DNA from: DASTPP01 sp035762175 | Lineage (GTDB): Bacteria; Myxococcota_A; Polyangia; Polyangiales; Polyangiaceae | Direction: 5' to 3' | NCBI GenBank assembly: GCA_035762175.1 | Contig: DASTPP010000155.1 | Span: 1-38,780 of the forward strand | Length of the DNA: 38,780 nucleotides | Shown: one piece after another, positions 17,004-26,071 of the stretch | Layout of the letters: every line of letters begins with the position of its first letter | Position numbering within the stretch: position 1 is the first letter of the stretch | The notes under the pieces: model-generated | Databases searched by the model: none | What the model was told of the DNA's origin: nothing | Seen by the model: the letters and a program-made list of their open reading frames with translations, nothing else | Made by a program: the position numbers and the translations under genes

Positions 17004-17168
17004 GAATTCGGTGCCCGGGAGGCACTCCGACTGCCTCCGGAGCCCGCGATCGGTGCCCGGGAGGCACTCCGACTGCCTCCGGAAGACGAATTCGATGCCC
17101 GGAGGGCACTCCGACTGCCCTGGGGGGGTCGAATTCGATCCCCGGGAGGCACTCCGACTGCCCCTCAG
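17004..17168. repeat. Array of four hairpin-forming repeats, period about 42 bases
   Basis: Copies start at 17004, 17048, 17088 and 17131. Each has GAATTCG or GATCG, then GCCCGGGAGGCA, the constant loop CTCCGAC and TGCCTCC. Copies 1 and 2 form a 7-bp stem around the loop. Copy 3 has AGGGCA/TGCCCT in place of GAGGCA/TGCCTC, so both arms changed together. Copy 4 is mixed and overlaps the stop codon of the lipoprotein gene at 17165. Confidence 0.8.
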
Positions 17169-17734
17169 TCGTCGTCGTTGCCGCCGTTGCCGCCGTTGCC
17201 GCCGTTGCCGCCGTTGCCGCCGTTGCCGCCGTTGCCGCCGTTGCCCCCGTAGCCGCCGTTGCCGCCCGAGCCGCCGCTACCGCCCGAGCCGCCGCTGCCG
17301 CCCGAGCCGCCGCTGCCGCCCGAGCCGCCGCTGCCGCCCGAGCCGCCGCTGCCGCCCGAGCCGCCGCTTCCGCCCGAGCCGCCGCTTCCGCCCGAGCCGC
17401 CCGAGCCGCCCGAGCCGCCCGAGCCGCCGCTGCCGCCCGAACCGCCGCTGCCGCCCGAGCCGCCGTCGCCGGAGCCGCCGCTGCCGTTGTCGCCGCTCGT
17501 ACCCCCGCTCCCGCCGCTGCCTTCGTCGCCGGCGGGCTCTTCCGGCGCTCCGCCGTCGCCGTTCTCATCGCCCTCGAGATCTTCGACGTCCGGAACGTTT
17601 TCGGGGCCCGTGCCCCCTGACTCGAGGGCGCAGGCGGGGGCGAAGGCGCAAGCCACGGCGGCCGCGAGCCAGAACGCAGTGCGGCGGGCGGGGCGCTCGG
17701 GGCATGACGTCGAGCGGGGTATCGAGCGTGCCAT
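17165..17734 (-). CDS. Lipoprotein with long GGS and GGN repeat tail
   Basis: 189 residues. The second ATG (17734) is preferred to the one at 17737 because GGAG lies at proper spacing before it. Signal peptide FWLAAAVACAFAPAC gives a lipobox-like Cys 35. The mature chain has a short acidic part (PDVEDLEGDENGDGG), then nearly pure SGG triplets followed by NGG triplets with one YGG, ending NDDD. No globular fold is expected. It may be an extended, flexible surface lipoprotein or a spacer; no function is recognised. Repeat-driven length variation is likely because the units are 9 bases or 6 bases and keep the frame. The two propeller lipoproteins further along the strand have similar Gly-rich inserts. 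Confidence 0.65.
   Translation of the reverse strand: MARSIPRSTSCPERPARRTAFWLAAAVACAFAPACALESGGTGPENVPDVEDLEGDENGDGGAPEEPAGDEGSGGSGGTSGDNGSGGSGDGGSGGSGGSGGSGGSGGSGGSGGSGGSGGSGGSGGSGGSGGSGGSGGSGGSGGSGGSGGSGGSGGSGGNGGYGGNGGNGGNGGNGGNGGNGGNGGNDDD
17176..17466 (-). repeat. 9-base and related tandem repeats encoding GGN/GGS
   Basis: Plus-strand units CCGCCGTTG (Asn-type part, 17176-17260) then CCGCCCGAGCCGCCGCTG and variants (Ser-type part, to about 17466). Copies are almost identical at the DNA level, including synonymous positions, which suggests recent expansion. Confidence 0.8.
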
Positions 17735-17737
17735 CAT

Positions 17738-18214
17738 TGTTCTCCCTGGCGAGGCCGTCCGGCCGTAAGAATCGCGTCATTCGTGAGCGGAAGGGGGGTA
17801 CCTGCCACCGAGCACTCGCCTGACCTGCCTCTGGGGCGTCGTTCGGTCTGTGAGCTCAGTCGCCCCGAGGGATCAGAACTTCGCCCCGGTCTCGCTCTCT
17901 TCCGCTCTCGGGCAGATACTTTCAGCGCTGGCGGATGGCACTCGCTCGGCTCGGGCGGAGCCCGGCGGCGGTCGGCAGGGCGCTGGCGAATGCCGCCCCT
18001 CGCCCCCTGAACGCCGCCTTCGTGAGGGGCGAACGCCGCGGCCCCGACCGCCGACGGCGCGCATCGCGGGCGCCGCCGGGTCGGGCCCAAGCCCCGCGCG
18101 CAGCCGCGTCCGGGCAGCGCCGGCTCGGCCCGGGGTGGCGACTCAAGGGAGCGCCGGCCTGACCGGGGCGCCGCCGCGTCCGGGCAGCGCCGGCTCGGCT
18201 GCGGCGTCGCCGCG
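17738..18214. other. Intergenic region, no gene seen
   Basis: 477 bases between two minus-strand genes. No frame has family-like sequence. It holds a hairpin with stem CGCCCCTC (17994-18001) and GAGGGGCG (18024-18031), and near dapB the repeated segment listed next. No convincing promoter for the 17734 gene was found. Confidence 0.6.
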
Positions 18215-18236
18215 TCAGTGCAGCGCCGGCTCGGCC
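18103..18236. repeat. Three copies of the dapB 3' end sequence
   Basis: GCCGCGTC followed by CGGGCAGCGCCGGCTCGGC at 18103 and 18173, and the matching segment at 18209-18236, which contains the dapB stop codon and its last codons (AEPALH). The two outer copies lie downstream of the gene and are non-coding. Confidence 0.7.
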
Positions 18237-19024
18237 GAGGCGGCGAGCACGTCGCGCAACGTGTAGCGGCCGGGGGGCCGGCCCCGCAGGAAGCGCGCCG
18301 CGCGCAGCGCCCCTTGCGCGAACAGGTCGCGGCTGGTCGCCCGGTGCGTCAGCTCGAGCCGCTCGCCGTCGCCGAAGAAGTACACCGTGTGGTCGCCGAT
18401 GACGTCGCCGCCGCGCAGCGCGAACAGGCCGAGCTCGTCGGGCTGCCGCTCGCCCGGCCGCCCTTGGCGACCGCCGACCGGGCGCAGCCCCGCGCGCACC
18501 TCGCCGAGCGCCTCGACCAGGCGCAACGCCGTGCCGCTCGGGGCGTCGGCCTTGCGCCGGTGGTGCGCCTCGACGATCTCGACGTCGAAGCCGAGGCCGA
18601 GGCGCGCGGCCGCCTCGCGCACCAGGTCGGCCAGGACCTGCACGCCGAGGCTCATGTTCGGCGCCCAGAGCACGGCCACGCGCTTGCTCGCCTCGTCGAG
18701 CGCGCGCTGCTCGGCCGGGCCGAGCCCCGTCGTGCCCGAGACGAGCGCGACGCCCTCGCGCGCGGACGCGCGGCACAGCTCGGAGAACGCGCGGGGGGCC
18801 GAGAAGTCGATGCACACCTCGGCGCCGAGCAGGGCCGAGCCGACGTCGCCGCCCAGCGCGACGCCGAGGTTGCCGACGCCGGCGAGCTCGCCCGCGTCGC
18901 GCCCGACGTACGGCGAGCCCGGCGAGATCGCCGCGCCGACCAGCCGGACGTCGCCGGCGGCGTGCGCGATGCGCAGCACGCTCTGGCCCATGCGGCCCCC
19001 GGCGCCGACGAGGGCGAGCTTCAC
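18215..19024 (-). CDS. dapB: 4-hydroxy-tetrahydrodipicolinate reductase
   Basis: 269 residues, the usual DapB length. It reduces 4-hydroxy-tetrahydrodipicolinate with NAD(P)H in the diaminopimelate/lysine pathway, in the cytoplasm. Nucleotide-binding GAGGRMGQSV is at residues 8-17, SGTTGL at 96-101, and the catalytic signature EAHHRRKADAPSGTA at 152-166 with His 154/155 and Lys 158. The GTG start at 19024 overlaps the dapA stop as GTGA, so it is translationally coupled to dapA and gives consecutive pathway steps. The 3' end of the gene is repeated downstream. Confidence 0.97.
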   Translation of the reverse strand: MKLALVGAGGRMGQSVLRIAHAAGDVRLVGAAISPGSPYVGRDAGELAGVGNLGVALGGDVGSALLGAEVCIDFSAPRAFSELCRASAREGVALVSGTTGLGPAEQRALDEASKRVAVLWAPNMSLGVQVLADLVREAAARLGLGFDVEIVEAHHRRKADAPSGTALRLVEALGEVRAGLRPVGGRQGRPGERQPDELGLFALRGGDVIGDHTVYFFGDGERLELTHRATSRDLFAQGALRAARFLRGRPPGRYTLRDVLAASAEPALH

Positions 19025-19929
19025 GCGGTCGCCCTCTCGAAGCGCTCGATCGCCGCGGCGACGCGCTCGCGCGCCGCGCCCGAGGCCTCGACGAGCGGCG
19101 GGCGCACCGTCGCCTCGACGCGGCCGAGGCGGGCGAGCGCGGCCTTGGCGGGCGCCGGGTTCGGCTCGACGAACATCGCCTCGTGCACGGGCAAGAGGCG
19201 GTACTGCAGCGCCCGCGCCTCGGCCCAGCGCCCGGCGAGCGCGTGCGCGACGACGCGCGCGACCTCGGCCGGGTAGACGTTGCTCGTCACGCTGATGACG
19301 CCCTCGGCCCCGACGGCCATCATCGCCACCGTGAGCGCGTCGTCGCCGCAGAGCACCGCGAGCCGGTCGCCGGCGCGGCGCTTGAGCTCCTGGCAGCGCA
19401 GGACGTTGCCCGTCGCGTCTTTGAGGCCGACGACGTTGGGCGCCGCCTCGAGCACGCGCAGCGTCGTCTCGACGTCGAGGTCGACGTGCGTGCGCCCGGG
19501 TATGTTGTAGAGCACCACCGGCGCGCCCGCGGCCGCCCGGGCCACCGCCACCACATGCCGGAAGAGCCCTTCTTGGCTCGGCTTCGAGTAGTAGGGCATC
19601 ACGACCATGACGCCCGCCGCCCCCGCCGCGAGCGCCCGCTCGGTCGACTCGATCGTCTTCTTCGTCGAGAACGACCCGGTGCCCGCCAGCACCGGCGCGC
19701 GCCCCTTGGCGACCTCGACCGCGCGCCGGACGAGCGCCGCCTGCTCGGCCTCGTCGAGCGTCGGCGCCTCGCCCGTCGTGCCGCAGGGCACGAGCCCCGC
19801 GACGCCGCCGGCGATCTGCGCCTCGACGAGCGCCTCGAACGCGGCGTGGTCGACCGCCTCGCCCGAGCGCGTGAAGGGGGTGACGAGGGCCGTGAAGGCC
19901 CCCCGGAGGGGGAGCGACGTCGGAGCCAT
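19021..19929 (-). CDS. dapA: 4-hydroxy-tetrahydrodipicolinate synthase
   Basis: 302 residues. It condenses pyruvate with aspartate semialdehyde, the first committed step to diaminopimelate and lysine. Motifs: GTTGEAPTLDE (residues 50-60, with Thr 51/52), the Tyr-Arg pair in YNIPGRTHVD (Tyr 141, Arg 146) and the Schiff-base Lys 170 in GLKDATGN. A GVISVTSNV segment near 215-225 also fits. ATG at 19929 is supported by a promoter whose start site would be only about three bases upstream, so the mRNA is nearly leaderless. The gene is first of the dapA-dapB pair. Confidence 0.97.
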   Translation of the reverse strand: MAPTSLPLRGAFTALVTPFTRSGEAVDHAAFEALVEAQIAGGVAGLVPCGTTGEAPTLDEAEQAALVRRAVEVAKGRAPVLAGTGSFSTKKTIESTERALAAGAAGVMVVMPYYSKPSQEGLFRHVVAVARAAAGAPVVLYNIPGRTHVDLDVETTLRVLEAAPNVVGLKDATGNVLRCQELKRRAGDRLAVLCGDDALTVAMMAVGAEGVISVTSNVYPAEVARVVAHALAGRWAEARALQYRLLPVHEAMFVEPNPAPAKAALARLGRVEATVRPPLVEASGAARERVAAAIERFERATA

Positions 19930-19938
19930 GGCGGCCCG

Positions 19939-19967
19939 ACTATGGCCGAGCCCCCGGGCGCTGCCAA
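19939..19967 (-). promoter_or_regulatory. Sigma-70-type promoter of dapAB
   Basis: Minus strand TTGGCA (19967-19962), a 17-base spacer and CATAGT (19944-19939). The predicted transcript starts near 19932, three bases before the dapA ATG, leaving no room for a Shine-Dalgarno sequence. Confidence 0.55.
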
Positions 19968-20020
19968 CTATTCTCAGCCCCCGCGCGCCCCCCGCCGCCC
20001 GCGGCCCGCGGCCCGGCCGC

Positions 20021-20845
20021 TCAGCCGTACGCGACGCGCGTGTAGAGGTAGACGATGGGCGCGACGACGAGCAGGGCGTCGATGCGGTCGAGCACCCCGC
20101 CGTGCCCCGGCACGATGCCGCCCGAGTCCTTCACGCCCGTCGAGCGCTTGATCAGCGACTCGCCGAGATCGCCCATCTGCCCGAGCGCGCTCGCCACCAC
20201 CGCGAGCGGCAGCACCTGCTCGAGCCGGATGCCCGGCAGGTACACGAACTTGGCGAAGAGCACCCCGACGACCGAGCCGCCGAGCCCCCCGACCGCCCCC
20301 GCGATCGTCTTCTTCGGGCTCACCCGCTCGTAGAGCTTGCGCCGCCCGAGGAAGCGCCCCGCGAAGTAGCCCGCCGTGTCGGCGAACCACGCGATCATCA
20401 GCGTCATCACCACGAAGCCCGGCCCCTCGCCCCCCCGCTCGCGCAAGAGCCTCGCCAGCAGCGTCATGCACCCGACGTAGGCGGGCCCGAAGGCGAGCGC
20501 GACGAGCCGCAGCGCCGCCGTCTCGATCGCGCCGAGGCGCGCGAGCGTCACCGCCATCGCGAACGCGGGCAGGAGCAAGAACGCCGCGAGCAGCGCCCGG
20601 GGCTCGTCGGCGAGAAAGTAGAGCGTCAGGCTCACCCCCACCGTCGCCGCCGCCCCGAGCCACTGCGCGACCGCGTCGCCCGGGTGCGTCATGCGGAAGA
20701 ACTCGAGCGCGCCGACCGCCGTCGCCAGGCAAAGGAACGAGTAAAAGTAGATCGGCGGCAGCAGGTAGAGCATCGCCAGCAGGGCCGGCACCATGACGAT
20801 GGCCGTGCCGATGCGGGCGGCGAGGTTGGCGTTGGCGGAGGCCAC
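20021..20845 (-). CDS. cdsA: Phosphatidate cytidylyltransferase
   Basis: 274 residues from a GTG start. It makes CDP-diacylglycerol from phosphatidate and CTP, the branch point of phospholipid synthesis in the inner membrane. There are about seven or eight hydrophobic segments (IVMVPALLAMLYLLPP, LYFLADEPRALLAAFLLLPA split by a loop, FVVMTLMIAWFADTAGYFAG). The family signature is complete near the C-terminus: SLIKRSTGVKDSG followed by IVPGHGGVLDRID. It lies 91 bases upstream of dapA, which has its own promoter. Its own start region (20846-21017) has no clear promoter. Confidence 0.96.
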   Translation of the reverse strand: MASANANLAARIGTAIVMVPALLAMLYLLPPIYFYSFLCLATAVGALEFFRMTHPGDAVAQWLGAAATVGVSLTLYFLADEPRALLAAFLLLPAFAMAVTLARLGAIETAALRLVALAFGPAYVGCMTLLARLLRERGGEGPGFVVMTLMIAWFADTAGYFAGRFLGRRKLYERVSPKKTIAGAVGGLGGSVVGVLFAKFVYLPGIRLEQVLPLAVVASALGQMGDLGESLIKRSTGVKDSGGIVPGHGGVLDRIDALLVVAPIVYLYTRVAYG

Positions 20846-21017
20846 GGGCGACGGTCTTTCGGGGGCTCGGCGCCCCGGGGCGCGTTATGGCCAAAGCCCG
20901 GTGGCGTAAAGGCCGTTCTCGCGGCCCGCCCCCGCCCGCCGCGCCCGGAGCGCCCGCCCACCGCCCGAAGGCCGCGCCCCTTCCCCGCCGCCCGCCGCCC
21001 GCCCGCGGGCCGCGCCC

Positions 21018-21797
<780 letters not shown>

Positions 21798-21809
21798 GGG
21801 CCTCGCACG

Positions 21810-22028
21810 CCCCGGGCTGAAGCCCGGGGCACGGGGTGACCACGTCGTGCCACGCGGCATCGCGTCGATTCGGCGAGCAAAGCCCGCCCCTCGTTGGGGG
21901 CGGGCTCCCGCGGGCTTTGGCCCCCGGGCGAGGCGGCGAAGCCGCTCGCAGCGCGGGAGCCCTGCCCCCGGCAGGGCTTTGCGTGCCGTTTCATCGGGTT
22001 ACCCCGTGCCCCGGACTTCAGTCCGGGG
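21810..22028. repeat. Composite palindromic element 1 (REP-like shell with folded core)
   Basis: 219 bases filling the gap between two minus-strand genes. Outer hairpins CCCCGGGCTGAAGCCCGGGG (21810-21829) and CCCCGGACTTCAGTCCGGGG (22009-22028), each followed inward by CACGGGGT-type sequence, form a 32-base terminal inverted repeat with three mismatches. Two of these are paired changes inside the hairpin stem. The core 21877-21982 starts GCAAAGCCC and ends GGGCTTTGC and contains three further hairpins. The same core occurs at 33509-33613. Confidence 0.85.
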
Positions 22029-22030
22029 CC

Positions 22031-23521
<1,491 letters not shown>

Positions 23522-23549
23522 GGCGGGGTGCGGCTTCGGGGCGGCGCGC

Positions 23550-25421
23550 TCAACCCGGCGCGGGCCGGGGGGCCCGGGCCCCCCGCACGGCCGCGCCCGC
23601 GGCCGCCCTCTCGAGGGAACGTAGCGAAGCCTCGAGGTCGGGCGCAAGGGGCGCCTCGAACGTCAGGGGGCCCGCGGGCGAGTCGGGCAGCTGCAGCCGG
23701 GCGCGGTGCAAGAAGGGCCGGTCGAGCCCGTGCGCCTCGAAAAAGTGCCGGTTCGTCGCGCCGTCGCCGTAGCGCCCGTCGCCGACCACCGGGTGCCCGA
23801 GCATCGCGAGGTGCCTGCGCACCTGGTGATTTCGGCCCGTCGTCGGCGTCGCGACGACCAGGCTGTGGCCGCCGACGCCGCGCGTGCGCCGGAAGCGCGT
23901 GCGCGCCTCGAGCCGCTCGGCCCCCTCGCGCAGCGGCCGCTTGACGGTGCCGAAGGGCGGGCAGAGCCCGCGCACCAGCGCCATGTACGACTCGACCACC
24001 CCCGGCGCCCCCAGCGCCGCCGCCCACGCCGCGGCCGCCCCGGGCCGCTTGGCGAACACGCTCACGCCCGAGGTGCCCGCGTCGAGCCGCTGCACCGGCA
24101 CCGCCGCCCCGCAGCCCGGCAAGAGCCGCACCCGCCCGAGCAGCGACCCCTGGTGCTCGCCCTGCGGCGCCGTCGGCTCGTGCGGCGCCTTGTCGACCGC
24201 CACGATCTCGTCGTTCTCGAAGAGCACCGCGGGCGGCGGCGGCGCGGCCCGCGCGAGCGCGGCGAAGCACTCGACCTGCTCGGTCAGCGGCATCATGTCG
24301 AGCGGCCGCAGGGCCCGGACCCCGAGGCCGAGGCGCGCCAAATGGTCGAGGTCGCGCCCGAGCGTGCGCGGATCGCACGAGACGTACGCCAGGCGCGCCG
24401 GCCCGAGCGCCCCGAGCAGCCGCCGCACCCCCGGCGACAGCCCCCGCCGCGGCGGGTTGACCACGACGAGGTCGTACGAGCCGCCCGCCTCGACGAACGA
24501 CGCGAGCAGCCGCTCGGCGTCGCCCGCGAACGCCCGCAGCGGCAGCCCCGCCGCCTCGGCCGCCTCGCGCGCCGCCTCGGCCGCCGCCGGCAGCGTCTCG
24601 ACCAGGTCGACCTCGGCCCCCGCCCGCGCCAGCGCCAGCCCGAAGGCGCCCGAGCCGCCGTAGAGGTCGAGCGCCCGCTTCGCCCCGCGGCCGAGCTCGA
24701 GCACCCAGCGCTGCAGCCGCGTCGCCTGCCCGCGGTGCGCCTGCACGAAGGCCCCGAACGAGGCCACCGTCTCGGCCTCGCCCACCCGGTCGGTCGCCTT
24801 CGCGACGCCCCAGACCGGGTGCGTCTCGGGCCCGAGCAGCTGCGGCGACGAGCCGACGCTCAGGTTGAGCGCGACGCCCACGACCTCGGGCGCGCGCCCG
24901 GCGAGCGCCTCGGCCACCGGCACGAGCGCGGCGGGCCCCGGGGCGCGCTCGCGCTCGAGCACGAGGGTGGCGAGAACCCCGGCCCCCCGCCCCCCGTCGA
25001 CCTGCCGCAGGTCGACCGCCTTGAGCGCCCCCGGGCCCCGCCCGTCGAAGGGCGCGAACCAGGGCCCGAACCCCCCCCCCTCGCGCAAGAGCCCCCGCAG
25101 CGCCTCGGCCGCCCGCGCGAGCGCCGGCGAGGCGACTAGGCAGCCCGGCACGTCGACCACCTCGTGCCCGCCGCCCTTGGCGTACATGCCGATGCGCGGC
25201 CCCGGCGCCACCACCCACTTCGCCCGCGTGCGGTAGCCGAGCACCGGCTCGGCCCCCTCGGCCGCCCCCGGCTCGAGCCCCGCCAGCGCGCGGTACGGCG
25301 CGAGCGCCTCGCGCACCGCCCGCCCCTTCTGCTCGAGCTGCCCGCCGTAGGGCAGCCCGAGCAGCGGGCAGCCCGCGCAGCGCTCGCCGTGGGGGCAGAG
25401 CGGCGGAGGGGCCCCGCTCAC
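23550..25421 (-). CDS. Fusion of RNA m5U methyltransferase (TrmA/RlmD type) and RluA-type pseudouridine synthase
   Basis: 623 residues from the GTG at 25421, which overlaps the protease stop (GTGA). The N-terminal half has the iron-sulfur Cys set C9-x5-C15-x2-C18 plus C94, SAM motif I LDLYGGSGAFG (251-261), VVVNPPRRGL (320-328), the catalytic Cys 349 in YVSCDPRTLGRDL and the general-base Glu in MPLTEQVECF. No TRAM domain precedes it. The C-terminal half (395-623) has RluA motifs: VDKAPHEPTAPQG, RLDAGTSGVSVFAK with catalytic Asp 447, Tyr 479 in ESYMALVRG, and TGRNHQVRRHLAMLGHPVVGD. Both active sites look complete. The target is presumably 23S rRNA or tRNA; which one cannot be told. Confidence 0.9.
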   Translation of the reverse strand: MSGAPPPLCPHGERCAGCPLLGLPYGGQLEQKGRAVREALAPYRALAGLEPGAAEGAEPVLGYRTRAKWVVAPGPRIGMYAKGGGHEVVDVPGCLVASPALARAAEALRGLLREGGGFGPWFAPFDGRGPGALKAVDLRQVDGGRGAGVLATLVLERERAPGPAALVPVAEALAGRAPEVVGVALNLSVGSSPQLLGPETHPVWGVAKATDRVGEAETVASFGAFVQAHRGQATRLQRWVLELGRGAKRALDLYGGSGAFGLALARAGAEVDLVETLPAAAEAAREAAEAAGLPLRAFAGDAERLLASFVEAGGSYDLVVVNPPRRGLSPGVRRLLGALGPARLAYVSCDPRTLGRDLDHLARLGLGVRALRPLDMMPLTEQVECFAALARAAPPPPAVLFENDEIVAVDKAPHEPTAPQGEHQGSLLGRVRLLPGCGAAVPVQRLDAGTSGVSVFAKRPGAAAAWAAALGAPGVVESYMALVRGLCPPFGTVKRPLREGAERLEARTRFRRTRGVGGHSLVVATPTTGRNHQVRRHLAMLGHPVVGDGRYGDGATNRHFFEAHGLDRPFLHRARLQLPDSPAGPLTFEAPLAPDLEASLRSLERAAAGAAVRGARAPRPAPG

Positions 25422-26035
25422 GAGCCCGCCCCCAGGCCCGGGCCGGGCCGGCGCAAGAGCCCCCCGAGCGAGGGGCGCCGGGGCTCGGCGTCGTGGTCGC
25501 GAAGGTAAAGCAGGTTGACGGCGTTGACGAGCGCGTGCGCGAGCACGCACCCGGCGAGCGAGCCGGTCAGCGCGAAGAGCAGGCCGAGCCCGAGCCCGAC
25601 CGCCGTCGCCCACCCCACCCACGCCCAGCGGCCCGGGCCGCGCGTCTGGTGCACCGCCCCGAAGAGCAGGCTCGAGGCGACGAGCCCCAGCGCCGGCAGC
25701 GCCAGCGCCCGGAAGAGCAGCTCTTCGCCGAGCCCCGAGAAGAGCGCGAGCGCGAACGCGTCGCTCGTGCGCAGCCCCCGCGCCAGCGGCCGGAGCTCGA
25801 CGTGCAGCCGCTTGGCCCACCCGAAGCGCGCCACCGTGTGCCGCGTCGCCCACACCACCAGCGCCGCGATGAGCGCGCCGCCGAGCACGCTCGCCGCCGC
25901 CGCCGCCGTCGGGTCGAGCTTGAGCCAGGGGTCGGGGTGCGCGAAGGGCCGCCCGTCGCGCGCCCACCAGGCCGCGGCCAACGCCGCCGCCGTCAGCACC
26001 GCATGCCCGAACGTCACCAGGCGCCACGCCCGCAC
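25418..26035 (-). CDS. CPBP (CAAX-type) intramembrane protease
   Basis: 205 residues from the GTG at 26035. A polytopic membrane protein with the family motifs: the EExxxR motif as EELLFR near residue 100, FGAVHQ near residue 125 and a late membrane His in VLAHALVNAVNLLYL near residue 170. These form the glutamate/histidine metal site of Abi/CAAX-like proteases. The substrate is unknown; such proteins in bacteria are often involved in peptide processing or immunity. It lies 36 bases after the large membrane protein gene and is coupled by GTGA to the RNA-modifying fusion, which is a co-expression hint only. Confidence 0.88.
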   Translation of the reverse strand: MRAWRLVTFGHAVLTAAALAAAWWARDGRPFAHPDPWLKLDPTAAAAASVLGGALIAALVVWATRHTVARFGWAKRLHVELRPLARGLRTSDAFALALFSGLGEELLFRALALPALGLVASSLLFGAVHQTRGPGRWAWVGWATAVGLGLGLLFALTGSLAGCVLAHALVNAVNLLYLRDHDAEPRRPSLGGLLRRPGPGLGAGS

Positions 26036-26071
26036 CGGCGCACCATAGCACGGCCCCGCGCCCCGGGGCGC

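Noticed and set aside
17004..17168. CRISPR array
   Set aside because: Gaps between repeats are only a few bases, repeats are imperfect palindromes with stem changes, and no cas gene is present.
12920..17620. Very long plus-strand open frame (about 1566 codons) opposite the lipoprotein genes
   Set aside because: The translation is Arg/Gly/His-rich with no family motif, while the minus strand has signal peptides, lipoboxes and propeller blades in several separate genes. It is a high-GC shadow.
17935..17950. Plus-strand sigma-54-like site TGGCACTCGCTCGGCT
   Set aside because: The -12 part is CGGC in place of TTGC and no plus-strand gene follows.
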